Assembly: GCA_017621845.1 (NCBI GenBank)
Contig: JAGASI010000009.1
Coordinates: forward strand, 58,977 to 122,976
Reading direction: 5' to 3'
Source of the DNA: Muribaculaceae bacterium
GTDB lineage: Bacteria > Bacteroidota > Bacteroidia > Bacteroidales > Muribaculaceae
DNA: 64,000 nucleotides
Shown: piece after piece, positions 28,066 through 37,472 of the stretch
Layout of the letters: every line of letters begins with the position of its first letter
Position numbering within the stretch: the stretch's first letter is position 1
The notes under the pieces: model-generated
The model's input: the letters and a program-made list of their open reading frames with translations, nothing else
Told to the model about the DNA's origin: nothing
Database searches by the model: none
Translations under genes and position numbers: made by a program

Positions 28066-30261
28066 TCAGTCCGGGTTGTTGTTGGGCTTGATGGGTGATG
28101 GAGAGTCGGTCGTGGGTTTGTTATGGCGTGGGTCGGGGATGCCGTTGGATGGGAATGTGAAGATAAATCGAGCTCCTTGGGTGTATGATGTGTCGAGGAC
28201 AATTGAGCCTCCGATGATGTCGGCGATGATGCGGCACACGTGCAGACCGATGCCAAGTCCCGAGTCGGTGCGGTTGACTTGACCGTAGCGTGAGAAGATA
28301 AACTCGGCATATTGTGGTGGGATGCCGATGCCGGTATCGGCTACCATCACGGTGGCTGAGTGGTTGAGGTGGTCGATGGTATAGGATATTGTGATTTTGC
28401 CTCGTGAGGTGTATTTGCAGGCGTTGGTGAGCATGTTCATGATTACTTGCTCGACACGTCGCGGGTCGTTGTCGACGAGTGGTGACCGGCAGTCGTTGTC
28501 TTGTATAATTTCTATCACGACATCGGGTTTAAGTCGTGAGCGCACCGACTCGACCACGGTCTCGATTGTTGCCGGCAGGGAGAAGTTGTTGGTGGTGGCG
28601 TTGAGTCTTGAAGTCTCGGTGTCTACTGAGTCGAGCACGTCGTTGACCAGTGACCTGAGCAGGGTTACGTTGTGCTCGATGACTTTGATGTGTCGCTCGA
28701 GTTGAACGCGTTTGGGACCTTCTACTGAGTCGATGATGAGTTGGGAGTAGCCGACAATTGCATTGGTGGGTTCTGAAATCTCGTGGGAGATGTTATGTAT
28801 AAACTCGTTTTTCATGCGGTCGGCAATGTTGGCATTGTCGCGAGCAGCGAGTAGTTCTTTGTGTGCCGAGATAATCGAGTCGCGCTCGGTTTTCAGTGCG
28901 TGGTTGGATTTTTTCAGTGATCGTGCCGACTTGATAATATGTCGTCGTGCGATGGCGACGCTGATGACGAGGGCCAGTAGTATGACGCCACCGATGATTA
29001 TAATCCATATCTGGTGGCGGCGTTGGGTGAGCTCGAGTTGGTCGTTGATTGTCTCGACCCGGTTTTTTAGGTCAGATAGCTCGCGCATGTCATAAAAGAA
29101 TTGGAGCTGGCGAGCCGAGCCGAGCATGCGGTTGGAGAGTCGGGTCTCCAGGGCTTGGTTCTGTATCTGCAGGGCGTCAGACAGGGCTTCTCGGTCGTTG
29201 GTCTCTGAGGCGGCTTTGACATAGGCGTCATAGTATAGCGGGTGGGAGGTCCTGAGTCGGTCGGAGTGCATGACGGTCTTGAGCATTGGCAGGGCGGTGG
29301 CATAGTTTTTATGTGCCATGTTATAGAATATGTCGGCCATGTATGAGGTCTTGTATTCGTCGCGGCAGTCCCGGTCATTGGCGGCGAGGTTGAGGATGGC
29401 TTTGTAATATTGTTCAATCTGTTCGGGTGTCAGTCGCTTGTAGCACCCCAGTAGCTGGGAGTATATTTTGAGTCGATATACGTCATATCGATGATATTCA
29501 CGGCCGTCTTTTTGGTATGCTCGGCTGAGTTTGTCAATGTTGTCGAGTTGTAGTTTGGCGGTTTTTATAACCTTGTCGGTATTGCCCAGCATCAGGTGGG
29601 TGTTCATGGCAAAGTTGTAGTATTGGTACAGGAGGTGCTCGGTGTCAAATGGTATTTTGTTGATTGCTTTCTCGAGCTGGTTGACGTGGTCGAGCAGTAG
29701 CTTGCCTGAAATGGATTGTCTGAGGTAAACACAAAGTTTGAACAGTAATTCGGCGCGTTGTAGCTCAGAGGTCTTATCGTCAAGGTTGGTGTATTGGTTG
29801 ATGAGGATGTTGAGCTTGGAGACTCGTTGGTTCTCGACCTCGGGGGTGTTGATGTATTGGTCGTTGTGTGCATTGGATATGCGCATACATGATGTGCTCT
29901 CCATCCTGAGGTTGCTGGATGGGAGTTCCATGGCCAGGTTTACATAGTTGTCGACCAGTGAGTCGTTGTTATAGTCGATGATTGACAGCTCGCGCAGCAT
30001 CTCGAGCTGGATTTTGGTATTGTGACACCGTCGGGCGAGTTGATAGATGTTGAGGACGTCTTGGCGTGTGCGTTTCCGTCCGGTGATGTCATAGATGTCG
30101 AGGTAGGTTTTAAGGGAGTCGGTAGTGGTCTTGAGCGTGGGCAGGGCGTGTCTGAGCATTGTGATCAGTGAGTCTTGCTCGTGGCGCATCAGTCCACGTG
30201 CCCGGCCTTGAAGTGCTATCGACAATAGGAGGGTGATTAATATGTATATATGTTTTTTCAC
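28066..30261 (-). CDS. Membrane sensor histidine kinase with helical periplasmic sensor (paralogue 2)
   Basis: 731 residues with the same architecture as the downstream kinase: signal peptide (LITLLLSIALQGRARG), helical repeat sensor, TM at about 440 (IWIIIIGGVILLALVISVAIA), dimerisation coiled coil with KTERDSIISAHKELLAARD, HisKA with His493 (IHNISHEISEPTNAI) and HATPase (NMLTNACKYTSRG, DTGIGIPPQ, GLGIGLHV). The two proteins align along their length, pointing to a tandem duplication with heavily diverged sensors. First gene of the transcript, with a good promoter at 30289-30318. No response regulator is adjacent. A run of Asn/Pro-rich residues ends the protein (NNNPD). Confidence 0.9.
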   Translation of the reverse strand: MKKHIYILITLLLSIALQGRARGLMRHEQDSLITMLRHALPTLKTTTDSLKTYLDIYDITGRKRTRQDVLNIYQLARRCHNTKIQLEMLRELSIIDYNNDSLVDNYVNLAMELPSSNLRMESTSCMRISNAHNDQYINTPEVENQRVSKLNILINQYTNLDDKTSELQRAELLFKLCVYLRQSISGKLLLDHVNQLEKAINKIPFDTEHLLYQYYNFAMNTHLMLGNTDKVIKTAKLQLDNIDKLSRAYQKDGREYHRYDVYRLKIYSQLLGCYKRLTPEQIEQYYKAILNLAANDRDCRDEYKTSYMADIFYNMAHKNYATALPMLKTVMHSDRLRTSHPLYYDAYVKAASETNDREALSDALQIQNQALETRLSNRMLGSARQLQFFYDMRELSDLKNRVETINDQLELTQRRHQIWIIIIGGVILLALVISVAIARRHIIKSARSLKKSNHALKTERDSIISAHKELLAARDNANIADRMKNEFIHNISHEISEPTNAIVGYSQLIIDSVEGPKRVQLERHIKVIEHNVTLLRSLVNDVLDSVDTETSRLNATTNNFSLPATIETVVESVRSRLKPDVVIEIIQDNDCRSPLVDNDPRRVEQVIMNMLTNACKYTSRGKITISYTIDHLNHSATVMVADTGIGIPPQYAEFIFSRYGQVNRTDSGLGIGLHVCRIIADIIGGSIVLDTSYTQGARFIFTFPSNGIPDPRHNKPTTDSPSPIKPNNNPD

Positions 30262-30288
30262 AGGGTGGGGGAAGGCGATTTGTCGCTA

Positions 30289-30318
30289 CAAATATACAAA
30301 AAAGATGTTTCTCTCCAA
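30289..30318 (-). promoter_or_regulatory. Promoter of the kinase-kinase-dnaB operon
   Basis: On the minus strand a TTG (-33; plus-strand CAA 30316-30318) is followed after 19 bp by TATATTTG (-7; plus-strand 30289-30296), matching the Bacteroidota TTTG-N19-TAnnTTTG pattern. Predicted start near 30282, some 20 bp before the kinase ATG, so the leader is short. Confidence 0.65.
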
Positions 30319-30421
30319 GGTAATAAATCATGCTACTGCATAAAAATATCACTCCCGGTGTAAATAAGGTCCCGTGGAGTGATATAAATGGGGGGGGGAG
30401 AGATGTTGTGTGGTGTATTTG

Positions 30422-30826
30422 TCAGCGCAGTCGGTCGGCCGAGCGCAGTAGTCGGTGGTCGTGACGTATGCGGCTGTAGGCCCATGAGGCTGTGATTACT
30501 GAGACAATCATCAGCAGTGTGGCGCCAAAGTATTCAATCTCGGCGTCGGGAGCTCCCCGCCACAGGTAGAAGGCTCCACCGATGGCGATGGCACATATAA
30601 GTAGGATTGAGACGAGTGTGACACGCATCTGTAATCTGAGGTTCTTGAATAGGAATATGCCGATAAAAAGTAGTAGAGAGACAAGAATGTCAACGGTCAT
30701 CAGCACCGGGAAGTCGGTGATGAATATCGGTGTGCCCTGGTCGGTGGCGACAGGGAGAAATAGTGCCACGGTCATCATTGCGACGGTGAGCAGCAGTAAT
30801 AGGGATTGAAGACGTTGTATTACCAT
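30422..30826 (-). CDS. DUF4293 membrane protein
   Basis: 134 residues, four predicted transmembrane segments (LLLLLTVAMMTVALFLPVA; VDILVSLLLFIGIFLF; MRVTLVSILLICAIAIGG; TLLMIVSVITASWAYS). The MVIQRLQSLLLLL opening is the signature start of the DUF4293 family, found only in Bacteroidota. Function unknown. Last gene of the purL-led minus-strand run, 25 bp after the TPR gene. The 160-bp gap to the next gene contains the kinase promoter and a run of nine G at 30390-30398. Confidence 0.82.
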   Translation of the reverse strand: MVIQRLQSLLLLLTVAMMTVALFLPVATDQGTPIFITDFPVLMTVDILVSLLLFIGIFLFKNLRLQMRVTLVSILLICAIAIGGAFYLWRGAPDAEIEYFGATLLMIVSVITASWAYSRIRHDHRLLRSADRLR

Positions 30827-30851
30827 GATGTGTTAGTTGTTGTTAGGGTGG

Positions 30852-33005
30852 TTATTGGGTGACGGTGTCGATGATGATGGGGATAATGTCGGGGTCAACG
30901 CCGGCACGTGTCAGGTCGTTGATGTCGGCATTGATGCGCGAGGCGAAGTCTGGGCTGTCTTTATTTTCTGAGAGTGAGTGGCGGTACATCTCGACGGCCC
31001 GGTCGAGGTTGCCCATGGCCAGGAACAGGTGGCCATAGTTGAAGAGGTCGTTGGGTGATGGGTTGTCTTGTCGGACAATCAGTTGATAGTATCGGTCGGC
31101 ATGGGTGAAGTCGCGTTTGAGGAACAATGCCCAGGCCAGGGCTCTCCAGGGGCGTGATGAGTTTTCGTCAATAAATTCGGCTCGATGGAGTGTCGTTATG
31201 GCACGGTCGCTCTCGCCGTTTTCCAGAAGTGTATATGCCAGTGTCATGGTTGCTTCCATGTCGTTTGGGTCAAGGTCGACCAGGGCGTGGGCATATCTCA
31301 GACTATCTTCTTTAAGACCCAGCCGCCGTGCCATGGCGGTGAGTCGTCTCAGTAGCCATCGTGAGGGCACACTTTGGGTCTCGGCTTGTCGGTAGTGGTT
31401 GTATGCCGAGTCATAGTCGGCGAGTTTCTCATAACAATAACCGATTTTCTGGGATAGGGTGTCGCTTGATGGCAGGGAGGCGAAGATGTCGGCTGCTTCA
31501 TGCCACAGCTCGATTTTGAACAGGAATTCGCCGGCGACGGTGAGGGTGTTTTTGTCGAGACTGGCATTGATGACGGGGACTGCCGAGAGATTGATGCCTT
31601 CGGTAAATGGGTCGTAGAACTCTCCTTTGCGGCGGAAGAGTTTCAGGAAGCGGTTGAGGTTCTGGAGGTGCCGTGAACACCGGGATTTGAAGTTGTCGGT
31701 GCCAAGGGCCATGTTGGCTTGATAGAGGTTGAGACGCTGGGCTTCAAACTGGCTGAACATCATCTGACGTTGGTCCTCGGGTATCATCTTCATCGAGAAG
31801 GCCAGTGAGAACTTGTCGCTGTCACATAGCATCGGCACGTTGGCCAGAGTCTCGGCCAGTGACATGTTTCCGTCAACGGCGCGGTCGACGGCCTCGTCGG
31901 TGGGCTCGAACAGTGTAAACCAGCCGATGGGGTCGTGGAAGAATGGGAAGCGCTTGAGATGGGAGAATGTTGACATGAACACATCGCCACCGTCCATCTG
32001 TATCTCGTTCATCTGTTTGAGCTTGTCCTCGATACCGCTGTCCTTGAGTATCTGTTCCCACTCGGGGTTGGCCTCGAGTGCTTCAGGGTTGGACAGGTCG
32101 AGTGACTCGGGGTCAATCTCGCCAAATTTTTTCATAATCTCGGGACGCAGGTTGATCATCGCGGGGATGATTTCATCGCTCATCTTGCGTGAGATGCGTT
32201 CGGTGTCACGGGTGCGCAACAGCTCGATAAATGCTGTCGAGAGGTCTTTCTGCCAGCCTGGTAGTTCGGTAAGTGTCTTGAGCTGCTCGGTGAGGCTGAC
32301 ATCGAGGTGCCGGTAGTGATATTTGTAGAGGCTGATCAGGAGATATAGCAGTGACTGGGCGCGCAGGGAGGTATCATCGCTGCGGGCATATATGTCGGCC
32401 ATGATTGACAGGCGCCGCGGGTCGTGAAATTCGAGCTGTCCCAATAATAGGGCCGAGAGCAGGGGGGCGGCTTCGGCCGGTGGCAGTGACAGCAGGTGGT
32501 CGCTCAGTGCAATGCGTGAGGTGTCATCGAGCGGGAAGGCTGTCCATATCGCGTAGAACAGCTCGCGGGATACCGGTGTGCCCGGAAGGGTCGTGTCGGT
32601 ATCGCCCGAGGTGATTTGTTCAAAGAATGATGAGCTCCCCGAGCCGGTGTCGGTAAGCTCGTCGAGGTAGTCTTCGAGCTGTTTGTCAGATGTTGTGAGT
32701 GTGTTGTAATATAGTGTTGGGCGGAATGGGGCGAGTAGTCGGCGTTGGAGACGGTTGGCGGTGATATATGTGCGCTCGATAAGTGAGTGGTACATATTGA
32801 TGCGCGAGGGGTCTTGTGTGCCGGCAGCGACAAGGTCTGTGAGCCGTCGGTAGTCCTCGTCTATGAGCCTGGTGTCGCTGATTACTTGCCAGTCGCGGGC
32901 CTCGGCCGCTGTGTCAGACAGTGCGTGAAGTGCCTCTCTGAGCCGATGGGCTTTGAGCAGGCTGTCGATATGTTTTAACTTGTCGTTGATCTGTTTGGTT
33001 TCCAT
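30852..33005 (-). CDS. Large TPR-repeat protein
   Basis: 717 residues, almost all helical, with no signal peptide, so probably cytoplasmic. The N-terminal 300 residues form a helical domain without a motif that I recognise. Residues about 480-700 hold TPR units (KIGYCYEKLADYDSAYNHYR; LAYTLLENGESDRAITTLHR; NYGHLFLAMGNLDRAVEMYR). Homologues are common in Bacteroidota as scaffold or hypothetical proteins. It follows the small membrane protein by 78 bp and precedes DUF4293 by 25 bp, all on the minus strand. A scaffold role is inferred from the repeats only. Confidence 0.75.
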   Translation of the reverse strand: METKQINDKLKHIDSLLKAHRLREALHALSDTAAEARDWQVISDTRLIDEDYRRLTDLVAAGTQDPSRINMYHSLIERTYITANRLQRRLLAPFRPTLYYNTLTTSDKQLEDYLDELTDTGSGSSSFFEQITSGDTDTTLPGTPVSRELFYAIWTAFPLDDTSRIALSDHLLSLPPAEAAPLLSALLLGQLEFHDPRRLSIMADIYARSDDTSLRAQSLLYLLISLYKYHYRHLDVSLTEQLKTLTELPGWQKDLSTAFIELLRTRDTERISRKMSDEIIPAMINLRPEIMKKFGEIDPESLDLSNPEALEANPEWEQILKDSGIEDKLKQMNEIQMDGGDVFMSTFSHLKRFPFFHDPIGWFTLFEPTDEAVDRAVDGNMSLAETLANVPMLCDSDKFSLAFSMKMIPEDQRQMMFSQFEAQRLNLYQANMALGTDNFKSRCSRHLQNLNRFLKLFRRKGEFYDPFTEGINLSAVPVINASLDKNTLTVAGEFLFKIELWHEAADIFASLPSSDTLSQKIGYCYEKLADYDSAYNHYRQAETQSVPSRWLLRRLTAMARRLGLKEDSLRYAHALVDLDPNDMEATMTLAYTLLENGESDRAITTLHRAEFIDENSSRPWRALAWALFLKRDFTHADRYYQLIVRQDNPSPNDLFNYGHLFLAMGNLDRAVEMYRHSLSENKDSPDFASRINADINDLTRAGVDPDIIPIIIDTVTQ

Positions 33006-33083
33006 TTAATTCAAGGGGGGATGAGGGGATAATTGTCAGACAGTTTTATTACAACTGTCACCTTGAATAAGTTCAAGCAAATT

Positions 33084-33584
33084 TCATGCCATGTCGTTAT
33101 CAGCGGGCCACATAATGAATTCATAGCGTGACTTGCCGTCGATGTCGGCCACCATGAACCGCCCTGAGCGGTATGGCCGGGAGCCTGTTTTGACAGTCAG
33201 GTGCTGTGTGTCGGGGACGTTAGGGAAGTTGTCCGAGGGGATAAAGGAACGGATGACTGTGTTGCCGTTGACTGTAATCTGCTGGGGGTAAACTGCGAGT
33301 CGAGACCAAGGGTCGAGGGCGTAGCGGTAGTATACCATCATCAGCACGCCGGGGTATAGCAGGAAAGTCACCATCAGGGCTATAAATATGAAAACACTTT
33401 CCCACAGCGATGCGATAGTCATAGCGGCGGGGAGCGCAATCACCCACCAGAGGTTGGCCGAGAGCCAACGTCGGGCCACACGTGTCATGTAGGCCGAGGC
33501 CCCCGGCGTAAACACCTCGGTGGACATGATGCCACCGGGTGTCTGTGGGGTGGAAGGGGCAATGGTCAATGGGTCTCGATCCAT
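33084..33584 (-). CDS. Small membrane protein, two TM helices, function unknown
   Basis: 166 residues. Two adjacent hydrophobic segments at about 45-85 (LWWVIALPAAMTIASLW and FIFIALMVTFLLYPGVLMMV) are followed by a soluble, beta-rich C-terminal half of about 75 residues (LAVYPQQITVNGN, then RYEFIMWPAD) that could lie in the cytoplasm. The annotated ATG overlaps the end of purL by 19 bp; an alternative ATG at 33527 would remove 19 Pro/Thr-rich residues. The overlap implies cotranslation with purL. I do not recognise a family. No sign of horizontal transfer. Confidence 0.6.
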   Translation of the reverse strand: MDRDPLTIAPSTPQTPGGIMSTEVFTPGASAYMTRVARRWLSANLWWVIALPAAMTIASLWESVFIFIALMVTFLLYPGVLMMVYYRYALDPWSRLAVYPQQITVNGNTVIRSFIPSDNFPNVPDTQHLTVKTGSRPYRSGRFMVADIDGKSRYEFIMWPADNDMA

Positions 33585-36500
33585 CGGCGGGCGTTGACAA
33601 AGGCGTCAATCCAAGGAGTCACTTCGTCGCGACGGTGGGCATCGGGATAGTGGGCACATTGCCATGGGAAGACGGCGCGTTCCAGGTGGGGCATCATTGC
33701 CAGGTGGCGACCATCGGGCGAAGCTATGCCGGCTACAGCGCCTACCGAGCCGTTGGGATTGCCGGGATAGGACTTGTAGTTATAACGCAACACGACGTTG
33801 TAGTCTGAGACCGAGCGGCCAAGATTGAAGCGACCTTCGCCGTGGGCTACCCAGATACCTGTCTTGAGACCCGACAGTGGCCCAAACATCACTGAGTCGT
33901 TGGCAGGAATGTTAACGCCGACAAACTGAGATTCAAACTTATGGGAGACGTTATGTTCCATCTTGGCTACATTAGTGCCGTTGACGGGCTTGATAAGTCC
34001 CAGCTCAATCATCAGCTGGCAACCGTTGCACACTCCCAGGGACAGGGTGTCGGGGCGTGCATAGAATTTCTCGAGGGCGGTGCGGGCGGTGTCGTTGTAC
34101 TTGAAGCCGCTTGCCCATCCTTTGGCCGAGCCTAAGACGTCGCTGTTGGAGAAGCCTCCACAGAAGACTATCATTCTGACTTGTTCAAGGGTCTCGCGTC
34201 CGCTCATCAGGTCGGTCATGTGGACGTCGCGCACGTCAAATCCTGCCAGATATAGCGAGTAGGCCATCTCTCTGTCACCGTTTATTCCTTTCTCGCGTAT
34301 GATGGCTGCCACCGGGCGCTGACGGTTATCGGTGTGGCTGAATGTAAGGCCACGCGATTTGAGGCTGCCGTCAAAGCCCTTGGGAAGGGCAAATCTCAGG
34401 GGCTGGCGCTTATAGTTGGCATAGCGCATGTCGGCACATGTCCGGCCACTCTGGAGCGTGTCGAGCAGGTAGGATGGCTTGAACCACACGTCTCTCAGGG
34501 CGTCGATGTCAAAGTCGTGTGTTGACGAGCTTATGGTGATGTTGACAGAGCGTCCCGACGATGGACGTCCTATCATGAAGGCTTTCACGCCGGCCTCGGC
34601 GAGGTCTTTCTCGAGGGCCCCGGCACCGGCTTCGCTCACTTGCAGCACGACAGCCGGGTTCTCGTTGAAGAGTAGTTTCACTACGTCGTCGGTATATTGC
34701 CGGGCCATGTCGTCAAGGTTGATGTCGAGGCCTCCCTTGGTGTTGGCAAATGTCATTTCAAGGAGTGTTGTCAGGAGTCCGCCGGCGCTGACATCGTGCA
34801 TGGCCATCAGACGGCGACGTTTGACAAGTGTCTGTATGGTGTTGAACGTTGTCTTGAAGTAGCCGGGGTCGATGGCGGGAGCTTCTTGGCCGAGGCGGTT
34901 CATGGTCTGGGCTAAAGCGGTGCCACCGAGGCACAGTGGGGTGTTCCCCGACATGGGTATGTAATAGAGGCGTGAATTGCGGCGGTTTTTGACCACGGGA
35001 GACATGGTGAGTCTTACCCGGTCAACGGGTCCGGCGGCGCTGATGATGACTGTGCCGGGGGCGAGGACTTTCTTGTCACCATATTTCTGGGTCATGGACA
35101 GCGAGTCTTTGCCGGTGGGAATGTTAATGCCGAGGGCACAGGCAAAGTCGCTACAAGCCTTGACTGCTTCATACAAGGCGGCGTCTTGGCCGGGATTGTT
35201 GCAGGGCCACATCCAGTTGGCGCTCAGTGATACTGATGACAGTCCGTTGCTGAGGTTGGCACCCGCGATATTGGTGAGGGCCTCGGCGATAGCCATTACC
35301 GAGCCACGTGCCGGGTCGAGGAGCGCCACGGCCGGAGCATGGCCGATGGAGGTGGCGATACCCTTGAGGCCCCGGTAGTCGAGGGTCACGACGCCACAGT
35401 CGCTCAACGGCAGTTGTATCTCGCCCTGGCATTGCTGGCGGGCTACCTTGCCGGTGACAGAGCGGTCTACCTTGTTGGTAAGCCAGTCCTTGCAGGCTAC
35501 ATTCTCCAGGGTCAGGACGTCACGGATATATTGCTGTAAGTCGGCCTCGGTAGTAGTCAGGGGCTGGGAATTGTCTTTGTCTGATGTCGAGTCGGTCATG
35601 ACGGTCTTGGGTGAGTTGCCGAACATGTCGGCCATGGCCAGGTCTATCGGACAGGTGCCGTCTTGGCGGCGGAATACAAACCGGTCATCGTCGGTGGTGT
35701 GCCCCACAACATACATTGGCGCGCGTTCACGTCGGGCTATGCGCTCGATATATGGCAGGTCTTTGTTCTTGACCACCATTCCCATGCGTTCCTGGCTCTC
35801 GTTTCCAATTATTTCTTTGGCCGAGAGAGTGGGGTCACCGATAGGTAGGGCGTCGACGTCAATCACGCCACCTGTAGCCTCGACCAACTCGGACAGGGCG
35901 TTCAGGTGTCCGCCGGCGCCGTGGTCGTGGATTGATATGATGGGGTTGGAGGGGCTTTCCGACAGGCCGCGTATGACATTGGCCACGCGTTTCTGCATCT
36001 CGGGGTTGGCGCGTTGGACGGCGTTGAGCTCTATGGCGCCGGCATATCGGCCGGTGTCGACCGATGAGACAGCACCGCCTCCCATACCGATGCGGTAGTT
36101 GTCTCCGCCCATGAGCACCACGTCCTGCCCTTTGGAGGGCTCGCCTTTGATGGCGTCGCGACGGGCTGCATAGCCGACACCGCCGGCAAGCATAATGACC
36201 TTGTCATAGGCGGTGATATTGCCGTCGGCCGAGTGCTCAAATGTCAGCACCGAGCCACAGATGAGGGGTTGGCCGAATTTGTTGCCAAAGTCTGAGGCAC
36301 CGTTTGATGCCTTGATAAGGATTTCGGCCGGTGTCTGATAGAGCCACACACGTGGATTGCATGCCAGCTCCCAGCGGCGCATCGCGTCGAGACGCGGATA
36401 GGAGGTCATATATACTGCTGTGCCGGCGATGGGCAGTGAAGCGCGACCACCGCCGAGACGGTCACGTATCTCGCCACCGGTGCCGGTGGCCGCCCCATTG

Positions 36501-37270
36501 AAGGGCTCGACGGTAGTGGGGAAGTTGTGGGTCTCGGCTTTAAGTGAGATGACAGTGTCGAGAGGGTGAACAACAAATTCTGATGGACGGTCGGGATGAC
36601 CGGGATGGAAAGCATCGACACGCGGACCCTTGACAAAGGCTACATTGTCCTTATAGGCCGACACGAGTTGCCCGGGATTTTCCTGGGAGGTCTTTTTGAT
36701 GAGCTTGAACAGGGACAGGGGCTTTTCCTCGCCGTCGATGACAAACGTGCCGTTGAAGATCTTGTGTCGGCAGTGCTCGCTGTTGACCTGGGAGAAGCCA
36801 AATACTTCGCTGTCGGTCAGCGGACGCCCCAGACGTCGGGCCAGCTCGTCGAGATAGCGCTCTTCGTCGGGACTGAGGGCCAGGCCCTCGCGCTCGTTGT
36901 ATTCATGTATGTCCTCGATATATATAATAGGAGCGGGCTCGACATCAAGAGTGAAAATCTTTTGGTCAAGCCCGTCGTATGTGCGGTTAAGCATTTTGTC
37001 ACCGGTGGCCCCGTCGGTACAGGGTGTATATTGCTCCATGCGTGTGACACAATCGATGCCCATGTTGTGGCATATCTCCACGGCGTTGGTGCTCCATGGT
37101 GTTACCATTTCGCGACGTGGTCCGATAAATTTACCTTTGACTTTGTTAGACGCTACAGGACGTGCCCCGTCAGTGAGCCACTGCAATTTGGAAACTTCAT
37201 CGGCAGTGAGCTGACGCTGAGTCTCGATGGCATAAACTGTCCGGGTTCCCTTTTTGAAAAATACTACCAT
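33566..37270 (-). CDS. purL: Phosphoribosylformylglycinamidine synthase
   Basis: 1234 residues, the long single-chain form. It converts FGAR, glutamine and ATP to FGAM in purine synthesis. The N-terminal PurS-like region is followed by two ATP-binding FGAM synthase units (KAETHNFPTTVEPF; GGHLNALSELVEATGG; later HDVSAGGLLTTLLEM) and a C-terminal class I glutamine amidotransferase: IVFCGGFSNSDVLG, nucleophile Cys in LGVCNGCQLM, then WVAHGEGRF. All key glutaminase residues are present. First gene of its minus-strand run, with a possible promoter at 37392-37399. Other pur genes are not nearby. Confidence 0.97.
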   Translation of the reverse strand: MVVFFKKGTRTVYAIETQRQLTADEVSKLQWLTDGARPVASNKVKGKFIGPRREMVTPWSTNAVEICHNMGIDCVTRMEQYTPCTDGATGDKMLNRTYDGLDQKIFTLDVEPAPIIYIEDIHEYNEREGLALSPDEERYLDELARRLGRPLTDSEVFGFSQVNSEHCRHKIFNGTFVIDGEEKPLSLFKLIKKTSQENPGQLVSAYKDNVAFVKGPRVDAFHPGHPDRPSEFVVHPLDTVISLKAETHNFPTTVEPFNGAATGTGGEIRDRLGGGRASLPIAGTAVYMTSYPRLDAMRRWELACNPRVWLYQTPAEILIKASNGASDFGNKFGQPLICGSVLTFEHSADGNITAYDKVIMLAGGVGYAARRDAIKGEPSKGQDVVLMGGDNYRIGMGGGAVSSVDTGRYAGAIELNAVQRANPEMQKRVANVIRGLSESPSNPIISIHDHGAGGHLNALSELVEATGGVIDVDALPIGDPTLSAKEIIGNESQERMGMVVKNKDLPYIERIARRERAPMYVVGHTTDDDRFVFRRQDGTCPIDLAMADMFGNSPKTVMTDSTSDKDNSQPLTTTEADLQQYIRDVLTLENVACKDWLTNKVDRSVTGKVARQQCQGEIQLPLSDCGVVTLDYRGLKGIATSIGHAPAVALLDPARGSVMAIAEALTNIAGANLSNGLSSVSLSANWMWPCNNPGQDAALYEAVKACSDFACALGINIPTGKDSLSMTQKYGDKKVLAPGTVIISAAGPVDRVRLTMSPVVKNRRNSRLYYIPMSGNTPLCLGGTALAQTMNRLGQEAPAIDPGYFKTTFNTIQTLVKRRRLMAMHDVSAGGLLTTLLEMTFANTKGGLDINLDDMARQYTDDVVKLLFNENPAVVLQVSEAGAGALEKDLAEAGVKAFMIGRPSSGRSVNITISSSTHDFDIDALRDVWFKPSYLLDTLQSGRTCADMRYANYKRQPLRFALPKGFDGSLKSRGLTFSHTDNRQRPVAAIIREKGINGDREMAYSLYLAGFDVRDVHMTDLMSGRETLEQVRMIVFCGGFSNSDVLGSAKGWASGFKYNDTARTALEKFYARPDTLSLGVCNGCQLMIELGLIKPVNGTNVAKMEHNVSHKFESQFVGVNIPANDSVMFGPLSGLKTGIWVAHGEGRFNLGRSVSDYNVVLRYNYKSYPGNPNGSVGAVAGIASPDGRHLAMMPHLERAVFPWQCAHYPDAHRRDEVTPWIDAFVNARRWIETH

Positions 37271-37391
37271 TGTGAGTTGGGGAATAAGGATGTTTGGGGT
37301 TAGGTGATAATGACTATATAATCATGTGTCAGGCCCGGGGTGCTCCCGGCTGTTCTTTTAACCGGGAGTGGCCACGAGCCGTTAACCGCTA

Positions 37392-37399
37392 CAAAGTTA
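37392..37399 (-). promoter_or_regulatory. -7 box upstream of purL (TAACTTTG)
   Basis: The plus strand reads CAAAGTTA, giving TAACTTTG on the minus strand, a perfect TAnnTTTG match. No clear TTTG element is found 19 bp further upstream. It would start transcription about 115 nt before the purL ATG. The leader holds a small GC-rich dyad, CCCGGGG with CTCCCGG, near 37335-37350. Confidence 0.5.
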
Positions 37400-37472
37400 G
37401 TAATTTTTTTTGTCTCTCCGAGGCATTTGGCGCTTTGGAAATAAAAAGATGAGGGCCGGAGGCCTGAGGTGT

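Noticed and set aside
30390..30398. Run of nine G as a phase-variation tract
   Set aside because: It lies between genes, outside both the coding sequence and the promoter spacer (30297-30315), so slippage has no obvious effect.
36596..37303. 235-residue plus-strand frame opposite the purL start
   Set aside because: Antisense of a conserved gene; no signal or family resemblance.
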